Of a stretch of 64,000 bases of DNA, positions 25,534 through 34,222 are shown in pieces (within the stretch, counting starts at the first letter, position 1; each line of letters begins with the position of its first letter). The stretch is from Bacteroidota bacterium (GTDB lineage Bacteria; Bacteroidota; Bacteroidia; UKL13-3). The position numbers were made by a program, and so were the translations under genes. The notes under the pieces are model-generated. The model was not told the origin of the DNA. It was given only the letters and a program-made list of their open reading frames with translations, and made no database searches. The stretch spans positions 186,001 to 250,000 of the forward strand of contig JAIXWW010000019.1 in NCBI GenBank assembly GCA_027491085.1. Direction: 5' to 3'.

Positions 25534-25938
25534 ATGAAAATTTTGATATTAAAGTTTATTGCTACTAATGAAGTTAATAACAGGTTCATTCCAAATTCAA
25601 GTTTTGGATGTTATGAAACTTCTATTTCTAACTATTTTATCCAACAAGAACAAAAAAAGCCATTGGTTAATATTTCAACCCATCCTAATCCAATTAACGA
25701 AAATGACTTACTAAGTCTTGTAATAAATATTGAAACAACTAACCCTAAGTCAAATTATCAACTTATATTAACCGATATTATGGGTAAAACGTTTTCTTAC
25801 AAATTATCAAATACGGAAGGCACTTATCAATACAAACTAAATACAGAAGCACTACAATTCATTTCAAGGGGTATTTATTTTGGGGTAATTAAACAAGATA
25901 ATGAAACCATTGGCACCATAAAACTCATGCTTAATTAA
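25534..25938 (+). pseudogene. Stand-alone T9SS sorting-domain ORF, possible gene remnant
   Basis: The ORF (134 residues from ATG 25534; the track uses a TTG at 25525) consists mainly of a T9SS-like C-terminal domain: VNISTHPNPINENDLLSLVI, ILTDIMGKTFSYK, and ISRGIYFGVIKQDNETIGTIKLMLN. There is no passenger domain, and the first 20 residues (MKILILKFIATNEVNNRF) make a poor signal peptide because charge and polar residues break the hydrophobic stretch. It could be the 3' remnant of a larger secreted protein, or a very small cargo. An intact strong terminator follows, so transcription is possible. Confidence 0.55.
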
Positions 25939-25942
25939 ATGC

Positions 25943-25980
25943 AAAAAAGGCCGTTAAACAATTGTTTAACGGCCTTTTTT
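25943..25980. terminator. Perfect palindromic bidirectional terminator
   Basis: AAAAAAGGCCGTTAAACAA is followed by its exact reverse complement, making a 38-base dyad. It serves both the T9SS-domain ORF and the converging glycosyltransferase gene. Confidence 0.88.
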
Positions 25981-25997
25981 GTTAAAGAGTTTATCTA

Positions 25998-27176
25998 CTA
26001 TTTTTTATCTTTAGCGTGGTGAGGAGTAGCTATAAATGCCCTGTTAGCACCTTTCAATTTAGTTAAACTTTTAAGCAAAGTAACAAACACTATAGGTAAT
26101 TTTTGAATAGCCGAGAAGTACTCTGCTTTATAAAAACGTTTTGGCAAGCCTAATGAAGCTGCCAATATAACAGCTGCAAAATTAGCCAAACAAAGATTTA
26201 AAAGTGATTGATAAAAGAAAAATGCTAAAATGGGTAAAAGGAAAGAAAAACCAAGCACCAACACTTTAGGCATTAATAATAATTGTAATGTTTTATTGAA
26301 ATAATTTAAATTACTATTGGTAAATAAACTGATAAACGATTTTAACAAATTTTTACGTAAGTAAAAAAACTGTGCTGAAAACCAACGCGTACGTTGCTTA
26401 TTCAAATCGTCTATATAACGGGTTTTTTCATCAAAAACATCAATATCTGGAGTATACTTAGTTTTAGTTTTCTTAAGTGCCATTATTAACTCCATTTCCT
26501 TGTCATAACCGCCTACAGCCCTAATTTTTAAAACCTCATCTACAAAAAAGTCTTTTCGTAAAGCAATACCTGAACCAATAAGCGCAGTTTGCAATCCAAT
26601 ATTTACGTGTCCTCTCCTAAAAATAGAATTATTTATTTCTTCACTAAAGGCATCTAAAATAGCAATGGGTGTATCTAGGTTTTTAGCTGTTCTGTGTGTT
26701 TGAATTACTTGAACTTCACTGTCAATTTCGTTATTAAGTTTACGCAAATAATCGGCTTCCATTACATTATCAATATCTAACAATACAATAAAATCGTAAT
26801 CGCCATTTACTATTAAGTCTTCAGTTTTACGTACACTATTTCCTTTGGTAGAATAAGGCAAATCAAAAGCCAATACCTTTATTGGTAACTTTTCTAACTG
26901 ACTAACAGTTTCAGGCTGCAAATGATCGCCAACTACTATAATATCATGCCTATCTTTGGGGTATGTTTGATTCAAATTTTCGGCTGCACTCTCAAGTATC
27001 ACATGGTCATTTTTATAGGCAACCAACAAAACTGCAAATTTATTTAGATACTTATTCTCATTTGTGTTTTTGGCTTTATTAAACACTGAACATACAGCAA
27101 AAAATAATAAATAAAATACATTAAAGGCCATAAAGTAAACCAATAACGTAAATAAAATTTCTAGGGTGTAACTCAT
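25998..27176 (-). CDS. Membrane glycosyltransferase, family 2
   Basis: An N-terminal membrane helix (LEILFTLLVYFMAFNVFYLLFF) is followed by a GT-A domain: FAVLLVAYKNDHVIL, the DxD-type LLDIDNVME, and the QxxRW-like QRTRWFSAQFF. Two or three C-terminal helices follow. This layout fits an inner-membrane, possibly processive glycosyltransferase. It is a clear paralog of the 36553-37758 protein in the polysaccharide locus (shared QTHRTAKN-type, SEEINN-IFR-GH and ALIGSG segments). I start at 27176 (MSYTLEIL). It is the last gene of a four-gene minus-strand unit. Confidence 0.86.
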   Translation of the reverse strand: MSYTLEILFTLLVYFMAFNVFYLLFFAVCSVFNKAKNTNENKYLNKFAVLLVAYKNDHVILESAAENLNQTYPKDRHDIIVVGDHLQPETVSQLEKLPIKVLAFDLPYSTKGNSVRKTEDLIVNGDYDFIVLLDIDNVMEADYLRKLNNEIDSEVQVIQTHRTAKNLDTPIAILDAFSEEINNSIFRRGHVNIGLQTALIGSGIALRKDFFVDEVLKIRAVGGYDKEMELIMALKKTKTKYTPDIDVFDEKTRYIDDLNKQRTRWFSAQFFYLRKNLLKSFISLFTNSNLNYFNKTLQLLLMPKVLVLGFSFLLPILAFFFYQSLLNLCLANFAAVILAASLGLPKRFYKAEYFSAIQKLPIVFVTLLKSLTKLKGANRAFIATPHHAKDKK

Positions 27177-27246
27177 AATTTTATAATTTGATAGATACAA
27201 ATAAAGTATAATTTTTTACAAATAATAATAACATTATACACATTAT

Positions 27247-27972
27247 TTACTGTGCAAAAACAACCGTTAGTGCTAAAAATACACCAACTAAAACAGCATA
27301 AGTCTTATATTTAGAAAAACGATGTTGTTCGGAAGATTCAAATAAAATGGTGGTAGAAATATGTAAAAATGTACCTATTACAAACGCCATAAACTGACTA
27401 AAAATTTGATCTGATAAGGTATAATTTAAACTGTAACTTAAAATAGCACCTGTTGGTGAAGCTAAACAATACACACTCATCAATACCAAAATTACCTTAT
27501 TGTTTAATTTTAAACCTTTTAAAATTACTGCCAAAGCAAAAGCTGCTGGAAATTCGTGTAGGGCTATTCCAACCAACATGCTATAACTTATATTGGCATT
27601 GCTTTGAAAAAAAGCACCTAAAGGTATTCCTTCTAAAAAAGTATGCAAACACATACTAGCGATGATACCAAAAGGAATCACATGTTTTTTTACCACATCG
27701 TGTAAATGAAAATGGCCATGTTCAATGCCTTTAGAATATTTTTCTAATAAAATTTGAAACCAAAAACCACCTAAAATAAATACACCTGTGTATTTATTGG
27801 CATTTGAATATACCTCGGGCATGAGGCTTATAATGGTAATAGAAAATAAATATGCCCCAGCAAATGATAATAATAGCTTTAGTTTTTTCTCATCGTATTT
27901 ATTGGAGAATATGGCTGCTAATGAACCTAAAAACGGAGATAAAAATAAAAGACCTAAGAATAAATAACCCAT
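27247..27972 (-). CDS. ZIP-family metal transporter
   Basis: The 241-residue inner-membrane protein has about eight helices. The metal-path motifs of ZIP proteins are present: HTFLEGIPLGAF in one helix and HEFPAAFALAVILKG in the next, with a His-rich loop (EHGHFHLHDVVKKH) between earlier helices. Zinc or another divalent metal is the likely substrate, moving into the cytoplasm. It lies 14 bases after the PAP2 gene and 46 bases before the glycosyltransferase gene. Confidence 0.9.
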   Translation of the reverse strand: MGYLFLGLLFLSPFLGSLAAIFSNKYDEKKLKLLLSFAGAYLFSITIISLMPEVYSNANKYTGVFILGGFWFQILLEKYSKGIEHGHFHLHDVVKKHVIPFGIIASMCLHTFLEGIPLGAFFQSNANISYSMLVGIALHEFPAAFALAVILKGLKLNNKVILVLMSVYCLASPTGAILSYSLNYTLSDQIFSQFMAFVIGTFLHISTTILFESSEQHRFSKYKTYAVLVGVFLALTVVFAQ

Positions 27973-27986
27973 TTTGAAAATAATAC

Positions 27987-28550
27987 TTAATTGGCAAGTT
28001 TAATAAATTTAAGGCTATACCTAGCAAATGCAGCACCAAATAAACTACCTACCAATGCACCAAAAAATACATCGAGTGGATAATGAACGCCTACATAAAC
28101 TTGCGAAAAGGCAATGCTGAAAGCCCAAAATAATGCAATTGGAATAACCCATTTCCCAATATGTTTAAAATAAAAAATAAAGAATAAGGCCAACGCAAAA
28201 TGATTGGTAGCATGGGCCGAAATAAAACTAAAACCATTACAACTTTTTACCAAATGCCTTACCAAACCTGCTAACGAAGGTTCGTTACAAGGCCTGATAC
28301 GCATAAAAGTATTTTTAACTAAATTGGCACTAAATTGATCAGAAACAAAAATCATAGCGGCTATTACTAATAAAATTTTCCAAGTATCAATTTTATAGTT
28401 TTTATAAAAAAAATAAATAATGGCTGCATAAAAAATATACCAAGTACTTTGGTTGCGCAAAATGGGGCAAAGCCAATCTAAAAAAGGATTTGCAAGTGTA
28501 TTGTTTACAAATAAAAACCAAACTTTATCGAACTGAATAATTGTTTCCAT
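27987..28550 (-). CDS. PAP2-family membrane phosphatase
   Basis: The 187-residue protein has about five to six helices and the three PAP2 motifs: KNTFMRIRP (motif 1), FISAHATNHF (motif 2, with the catalytic-type His), and FSQVYVGVHYPLD (motif 3). In motif 3 the usual Arg of SRxxxxxHxxxD is Gln, while the His and Asp remain. Such proteins often dephosphorylate undecaprenyl pyrophosphate or lipid phosphates at the periplasmic face. Its ATG overlaps the TAA of the methyltransferase gene by one base (TAATG), which suggests coupled translation. Confidence 0.88.
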   Translation of the reverse strand: METIIQFDKVWFLFVNNTLANPFLDWLCPILRNQSTWYIFYAAIIYFFYKNYKIDTWKILLVIAAMIFVSDQFSANLVKNTFMRIRPCNEPSLAGLVRHLVKSCNGFSFISAHATNHFALALFFIFYFKHIGKWVIPIALFWAFSIAFSQVYVGVHYPLDVFFGALVGSLFGAAFARYSLKFIKLAN

Positions 28551-29290
28551 TAACTATTTTTTTGAGCTACAAAAATCAATCTATCGCTGGTTTCGGCTTG
28601 GTATGGTTCCAAATTATAATTACCAAAAACGTTTAAAATACTAAAGCCTGTTTGGCTAAATAAAGTTTCAAAATCGGTTAAGGTAAGTAACTGAACTTCT
28701 TCTTGGTAATAATACTCCTTGCCTTCGGCATTGAACTCAATGCGTTTGGTAACTTTTTTATCATCAATTATTTTATGAAGATGAAAAGTAATGCCATCAA
28801 TGGTTTTGGTTTCAGAATAACTTTGCATTTTTTTGATTTTTTCTGCATTGAAAAAATCGAGTAACAAAATACCATCTTCCTCTAAGCAAGCATTAAACCT
28901 ATTCAACACTTGTTGGTTTTCTTGGTCTGATTTAAAATAAGCAAAACTGGTAAATAAATTAAAACCATAATCAAACAATTGGTTGGTTTTAAAGGTACGC
29001 AAATCGGCTACATCAAAGTGTAAGTTTTGGTTTTCAAACTGCTTGGCATATTGAATGCTATTGGCCGACAAATCTACACCTACCACCTCAAATCCGGCTT
29101 TATTTAAGAACACAGAATGCCTGCCTTTTCCACAAGCCAAATCAATTACCGATGAGCCATTGGGCATGTTTAAAAACGAAATGACATTGTTTAAAAACAA
29201 TTCCGCTTCGGTATAATCGCGGTTTTTGTATAAAATATGATAGTATGGTGAATCGAACCAATCGGCAAACCACTCTTTATTTGTATCCAT
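28550..29290 (-). CDS. Class I SAM-dependent methyltransferase
   Basis: The 246-residue protein opens MDTNKEWFADWFDSPYYHILYKNRD, a pattern common in Bacteroidota methyltransferases. It has the SAM-binding motif VIDLACGKGRHSVFL near 51-65, followed by VVGVDLSANSI. The ORF-track start at 29368 would translate a dispersed repeat, so I use the ATG at 29290. The substrate is unknown. It is the first gene of a four-gene unit with PAP2, ZIP and glycosyltransferase genes. A TTTATTTGC promoter-like core lies 12 bases upstream. Confidence 0.88.
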   Translation of the reverse strand: MDTNKEWFADWFDSPYYHILYKNRDYTEAELFLNNVISFLNMPNGSSVIDLACGKGRHSVFLNKAGFEVVGVDLSANSIQYAKQFENQNLHFDVADLRTFKTNQLFDYGFNLFTSFAYFKSDQENQQVLNRFNACLEEDGILLLDFFNAEKIKKMQSYSETKTIDGITFHLHKIIDDKKVTKRIEFNAEGKEYYYQEEVQLLTLTDFETLFSQTGFSILNVFGNYNLEPYQAETSDRLIFVAQKNS

Positions 29291-29379
29291 AAATTTGAAG
29301 GTGCAAATAAAGGTAAATAATTTAAAATATGTTGAAAAAGGTGCGGTGGGGATACCGACCCTGAACAAAAGCTGAAGGC

Positions 29380-29466
29380 GTCATGCTGGAAGCATCTTCC
29401 TTGACTAAAAACAACTGATTGTATTAGCTGACTTAGTTGCCAAACAAAGGAGATGCGCTGCATGAC
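29380..29466. repeat. Dispersed GTCATGC...GCATGAC element
   Basis: GTCATGCTGGAAGCATCTTCC (29380-29400) is inverted imperfectly by GGAGATGCGCTGCATGAC (29449-29466). The 87-base unit can fold back on itself. It resembles the unit at 14785-14882 and sits in the leader region of two divergent genes. Confidence 0.65.
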
Positions 29467-29477
29467 AGAATCAGTCC

Positions 29478-29501
29478 TCGGTTGGTTTCCCAGCCAACCG
29501 A
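29478..29501. repeat. Short hairpin TCGGTTGG/CCAACCGA
   Basis: An exact 8-base stem with the loop TTTCCCAG, next to the GTCATGC element. It is upstream of the large barrel gene and is translated in the ORF track's longer start, which I reject. Confidence 0.55.
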
Positions 29502-29584
29502 ATAAGTTGCAGTTATGCCATCAACCTTGTATAAATTCATCCATCACAAACCAAAAATCACATAAAATTCGTTTATTTGCCTTA

Positions 29585-32500
29585 ATGCGTACTATTGGGG
29601 TAATTGTATTTGTTTGTTTAGCTGTATTGGCCCAAAGCCAAAACAGACAAAAAACCTTTATTTTACTTACCGATAGTATCACTTTGGATAGTTCAGTTAT
29701 TGCACAAAAATCGGTTCAGGTAAGTAATGGCAATACCTCTTTTATTGAAAATATTGATTTCAGGATAAATTATTATGCCCATGCTTTGATCAATTTAAAA
29801 ATACCTAAAGGCACTCCACTTAATGTAAAATACAGTGCATCTAACTTTTATTTTAGTAAAATTTACCAAAATAAAAATCTCAACATCATTGACAAGGAAG
29901 GCATAGAAACCAAAAATCCGTTTTTGTACAGCATTAACGAAACCGATTTTTTAAGTTCTGAAAGTTTTAGCAATGGCTTAAAAATGAATGGAAGTATTTC
30001 TCGCGGATTGGGGCTTGGTAATGCACAAAATGTGGTGGTAAACTCTAACTTAAACTTGCAGCTTAGCGGAAAACTGAATAACGATATTGATGTATTGGCA
30101 GCCATTAGCGATGATAATAACCCAATTCAACCGGAAGGCAATACGCAGCAGTTGCAAGATTTTGATAAAGTTTTTATTCAGTTAAGTAAAAACAACACCA
30201 AGGTAGTTATTGGCGATTTTGAAATGAGGAAACCAACCGATAGTTATTTTTTAAACTACAATAAAAAATCAAGAGGTGCGCAAGTGCAAACAGCCTTTAA
30301 CTTAAAACCTATTTTAGGTAATAAAAAAGATTCGGCTTTATTACAAATAGGAGCAGATGCTGCCATAAGCCGTGGTAGGTTTGCCAGAAATACATTAACT
30401 GCCATAGAAGGCAACCAAGGCCCTTACCGTCTTACAGGAGCTAATGGAGAACTGTTTATCATACTTATTTCGGGTACTGAAGCCATTTATTTAGATGGTG
30501 AAAAACTTAACCGAGGCGAACAAAACGATTATGTAATAGATTATAACAGTGGAGAAATTACTTTTACACCCAAGCGTATCATAACCCAATACAGCAGGAT
30601 TGTAGCGGAGTTTCAATACAGTGATAGAAATTTTGCTAGGACCGTTTTTACTACCAATGGCAGTTATAAAACCAAAAACTTTACAGTACGCGGAAGTTAT
30701 TTTACTGAACAAGATGATAAGGACCAACCTTTTCAGCAAACTTTAAGCGATAACGACAAATTGGTTTTGGCCAATGCCGGCAATAAACTAAACCAAGCAG
30801 TGGTAAATGGCGCTACTAAAGTAAGTACATTTAGCAATACCAAAATTTTATACCGCAAAATTGATACTTTAGGAGGGAATGATGTGTATGTTTTTACCAA
30901 TATTGCTAGAGCTGATACTGTTTTTTATGAAGTAAAATTTAGCAATGTAGGAACCAACAAAGGTAGTTATGTGCAATCGGCTTCATCGGCTAACGGCAGG
31001 GTTTTTCAATATGTGGGACCTAATAACGGAAGTTTTGAACCTGTAATTTTATTAACCGCTCCTAATAAAATGGAAATGCTAAATGCTGCCATTGATTTTA
31101 CAGCACTTAAAAACACACAAATTACAGTCGAAATAGCACAAAGTAATTTTAACCGAAACTTGTTTAGTAATTTGGATAAGCAAAACGACAAAGGTTTAGG
31201 AGCTAAAGTATTTATTAATAATAAAAATAATTTAAGTAAAACATGGCTTTGGCAAAATCAACTTAACTACGAATGGGTAGATGCAAACTTTAGGTATGTA
31301 GAACGTTACAGAAATGTGGAGTTTGATAGGGTTTGGAATAGGCAATTAAACAACTCGAGCAGCAGCGATACTGGCTATAACGAACATATTTTATCTGCCA
31401 AAACAAGCATTGAAAAACAACAACTATTTAATGCCTATTATCAAATTCAATTGTATAACCGTAATCAAAATTATACTGGTTTAATCAATCAAATTGGAAG
31501 CGTTTTTACATATAAAAATAACCAATTGAATGCCAATGCCGAATACTTAACCATTAGCATAAACAATGCTACTTTGCAGCAAAACCTTAATCAAAACCAA
31601 ACTTATAAATACAATGCAGGTTATGCCCGCACGCAGTTTAAACATCAAGTTGGGGTAAATTATTTAACCGAAAAAAGTAAGTTTTTTAAAACCAACGATA
31701 CTTTGCTAACAGGCAGTTTTAGCTATAACCAAAGTAATTATTTTTTCCAAAACACCGATACATTAAAACTAAAATACCGAGTTGATTATACTAACAGAAA
31801 CGATTTCCAGGCTAGAAATACTGATTTTTATTTAGCCAGCATAGCACAAAACATAAATGCTTTAACTGTTTTAAAACAAGAAAATGGCAATAGGTTAAAC
31901 TTAAATTTTACTTACCGAAATTTTGAAATAAATGACACTTCTATCAAAAATCTAAAGCCCGAAAGAACCATTTTAGCAAGGGTTGAATACGATTATGCTT
32001 TTTTAAGGCGTATGTTTACTGCCAATACTTATTACCAAATTGGAAGCGGGAATGAACTACGAAGAGATTTTAGTTACTTAGAAGTTCCCAAAGGGCAAGG
32101 TGTATATGTTTGGAAAGATTTTAACTTAGATAATATTCAGCAATTAAACGAATTTGTGATAGCCAGTTTTGTTGATAGAAATATAGCTAATTATATCAGG
32201 GTTTATTTGCCTACTAACTCTACTATCAGGACCAATTCGGTGCAGTTTAACCAAACCTTAAATATTAATCCAGCAAGTGTATGGCTTAATAAAAAAGGTT
32301 TGCTTAAGTTTTTAAGTAAGTTTAACAACCAATCTGGTTTACGCATTGAACGCAAAATTATAGCCGATAATACTTTTAATTATGTAAATCCGTTTGCCAA
32401 TTTATTTAACGATACCGCCCTTATTAATGTAAACAGTTTAGCAAGAAATACTTTGTTTTTTAACCGAAGCAACGCCACATTTGGCGCAGATTGGAGCATA

Positions 32501-33079
32501 CAAGACAACCAAACCAAAGTTATTTTAACCAATGGAATTGATAGCAGACGCAAACTAGAAAACGGACTGAACTTGCGCTGGAATGCCAACGAATTTTGGA
32601 CGATAAACTTACTGTATAATTTTGGTGAACGCAGTTATATATCGCAGTTTTTTGTACAACAGAATTACAATTATAACTTTATAGAATGGAAACCTAAATT
32701 GATTTATCAAGCCAATAAAAACTTTAGAACTACTTTAAATGCAGGTTATTTTGAAGCCAATAATGCCAAAGAATATGGCAACCAAAAAGGAAAAACTACC
32801 GAAATAGGTTTAGAAATGCGCTATAACTTTACTCAGATTGGAGCTTTAAGTGCCAAGTATAGTTTATATGAAGTGGAGTTTAATGGCGAAACAGGAAGTA
32901 ATTTAGGTTACGACATGTTACAAGGATTAACCACTGGTAAAAACCAAGTTTGGAACTTAAACTTGCAACAACGCATTGGCCAAAACATACAAATTAACTT
33001 AAACTACGATGGCCGCACATCAGGCATTAGCGATACCATTTTACACACTGGCAGAATGGAAGCAAGATATATATTTTAA
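29585..33079 (+). CDS. Very large outer-membrane beta-barrel-like protein, unknown
   Basis: The 1164-residue protein begins with a signal peptide (MRTIGVIVFVCLAVLAQSQ). Residues about 130-300 contain ISRGLGLGNAQNVVVNSNLN, then AAISDDNNPIQPEGNTQQ. The remainder consists of alternating aromatic strands ending in an aromatic terminal strand (GRMEARYIF), typical of a barrel inserted by BAM. There is no T9SS domain, plug or TonB box that I can see. I think it is a conserved Bacteroidota protein, but cannot name it. I moved the start to 29585 from 29453, because the upstream part is repeat sequence and a TTTATTTGC box precedes this ATG. Confidence 0.75.
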   Translation: MRTIGVIVFVCLAVLAQSQNRQKTFILLTDSITLDSSVIAQKSVQVSNGNTSFIENIDFRINYYAHALINLKIPKGTPLNVKYSASNFYFSKIYQNKNLNIIDKEGIETKNPFLYSINETDFLSSESFSNGLKMNGSISRGLGLGNAQNVVVNSNLNLQLSGKLNNDIDVLAAISDDNNPIQPEGNTQQLQDFDKVFIQLSKNNTKVVIGDFEMRKPTDSYFLNYNKKSRGAQVQTAFNLKPILGNKKDSALLQIGADAAISRGRFARNTLTAIEGNQGPYRLTGANGELFIILISGTEAIYLDGEKLNRGEQNDYVIDYNSGEITFTPKRIITQYSRIVAEFQYSDRNFARTVFTTNGSYKTKNFTVRGSYFTEQDDKDQPFQQTLSDNDKLVLANAGNKLNQAVVNGATKVSTFSNTKILYRKIDTLGGNDVYVFTNIARADTVFYEVKFSNVGTNKGSYVQSASSANGRVFQYVGPNNGSFEPVILLTAPNKMEMLNAAIDFTALKNTQITVEIAQSNFNRNLFSNLDKQNDKGLGAKVFINNKNNLSKTWLWQNQLNYEWVDANFRYVERYRNVEFDRVWNRQLNNSSSSDTGYNEHILSAKTSIEKQQLFNAYYQIQLYNRNQNYTGLINQIGSVFTYKNNQLNANAEYLTISINNATLQQNLNQNQTYKYNAGYARTQFKHQVGVNYLTEKSKFFKTNDTLLTGSFSYNQSNYFFQNTDTLKLKYRVDYTNRNDFQARNTDFYLASIAQNINALTVLKQENGNRLNLNFTYRNFEINDTSIKNLKPERTILARVEYDYAFLRRMFTANTYYQIGSGNELRRDFSYLEVPKGQGVYVWKDFNLDNIQQLNEFVIASFVDRNIANYIRVYLPTNSTIRTNSVQFNQTLNINPASVWLNKKGLLKFLSKFNNQSGLRIERKIIADNTFNYVNPFANLFNDTALINVNSLARNTLFFNRSNATFGADWSIQDNQTKVILTNGIDSRRKLENGLNLRWNANEFWTINLLYNFGERSYISQFFVQQNYNYNFIEWKPKLIYQANKNFRTTLNAGYFEANNAKEYGNQKGKTTEIGLEMRYNFTQIGALSAKYSLYEVEFNGETGSNLGYDMLQGLTTGKNQVWNLNLQQRIGQNIQINLNYDGRTSGISDTILHTGRMEARYIF

Positions 33080-33167
33080 AGATTTGTGATTTTTGATTTT
33101 ATTGAAGGAATAGTGAGTAGTAGAGCGTTGGGGTAAACCTGCGTGTGTTTGAATAAAACATAAAAAA

Positions 33168-33935
33168 CTACCCTTTAATTAGTGGCTTTCCGTTTAATGC
33201 TTGTATCAAAATAGCGGTGGTAAGTAAAAAATATAAAACACCCACTGAAATGGTTATTTTAGCATTATTGGTTAAATAATATCCAATCAATGGTAAAATT
33301 TGCAAAGCGTGCATGCCTAAAAAATGCGCTATGCGCAAATCACCATTTTGTTTGCTCCAATTGGTTACAGGCAAACCTGCACTACCATCGGGTGCTCCAA
33401 CAGTGTGACTTAACTTTGCGCCCATTACAAATCCTTCGAAGGCAAAAATCACAAATAAAACCAAGCCTAACCTAATTCCCCACACATAACTGTTTGACAA
33501 AAAAGGAAAATCTTTAGTAAAAAATACCACAGCAATATAAGCCGTAAATAAAGTAATAATGGTAATTGCAATAGCCATTAAACTAAACATAGCTGAATTG
33601 AAGGAAGTAGAAATATTGAAATGCGATTGTTGACCAATAAAAGTTTTGTATGAAATATAAATATTTTCGAAAGTAAGTGTTACCACCAATGTCCAACTAA
33701 AAGCATTTACCAGTTTTGAATCGTTTAAATAATACAAAATCCAAGCCATGGTAAAAGTGTATATAACACTTGAAATATAAAATTTCATTGGTTTAATAAA
33801 TGCGCTTATACCCAAAACTTGAGTATTGGTTAAATAAACTAAAACGAAGCAAACAACCGCCATTACTGCATAAAAAGCGCCTGTATAAAATAAAAGTTCG
33901 TTACGTGTTTTTAAGGTATTTAGTATTTCAATCAT
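33168..33935 (-). CDS. Seven-helix membrane protein, conserved unknown
   Basis: The 255-residue protein has about seven membrane helices. The segment FIKPMKFYISSVIYTFTMAWILYYL near residue 45 resembles a conserved motif (KP-KF...WT-AW) that I recall from uncharacterised bacterial membrane proteins. The loop HTVGAPDGSAGLPVTNWS carries conserved-looking polar residues, and HFLGMHALQILPLIGY follows with two His. Function is unknown; the paired His could bind metal or heme. It is convergent with the barrel gene. Confidence 0.75.
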   Translation of the reverse strand: MIEILNTLKTRNELLFYTGAFYAVMAVVCFVLVYLTNTQVLGISAFIKPMKFYISSVIYTFTMAWILYYLNDSKLVNAFSWTLVVTLTFENIYISYKTFIGQQSHFNISTSFNSAMFSLMAIAITIITLFTAYIAVVFFTKDFPFLSNSYVWGIRLGLVLFVIFAFEGFVMGAKLSHTVGAPDGSAGLPVTNWSKQNGDLRIAHFLGMHALQILPLIGYYLTNNAKITISVGVLYFLLTTAILIQALNGKPLIKG

Positions 33936-34222
33936 ACAAGTAAAATTTAATTATTAATACTTGCAATGTATTTATAAACTAAAAAATAATTACCATAAAG
34001 AAATTGAAACAACGATTATAGTATATGAAATGAAGTTATTTATTGCTTAAAGAGTAGTATACTTCAATTTTAACAAAACTTCAATAAACAAAATAGTTGC
34101 CATAAAGAAACAACGCCACAATCGAGTTTCATTGAAATTCAATTTTTTTATTAGTTTGTAAATATACTTGTATACGTTTCGTAAACTTTCGTTTTTAAAG
34201 GCCACAAATTAGAAATATTTTA

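Noticed and set aside
29191-29463. 90-residue minus-strand ORF ahead of the methyltransferase
   Set aside because: It overlaps the methyltransferase coding start in another frame and the repeat element; no recognisable pattern.
29453-29584. Longer start of the large barrel protein
   Set aside because: It runs through a dispersed repeat and hairpin and delays the signal peptide by 44 residues; the ATG at 29585 gives a normal signal peptide.
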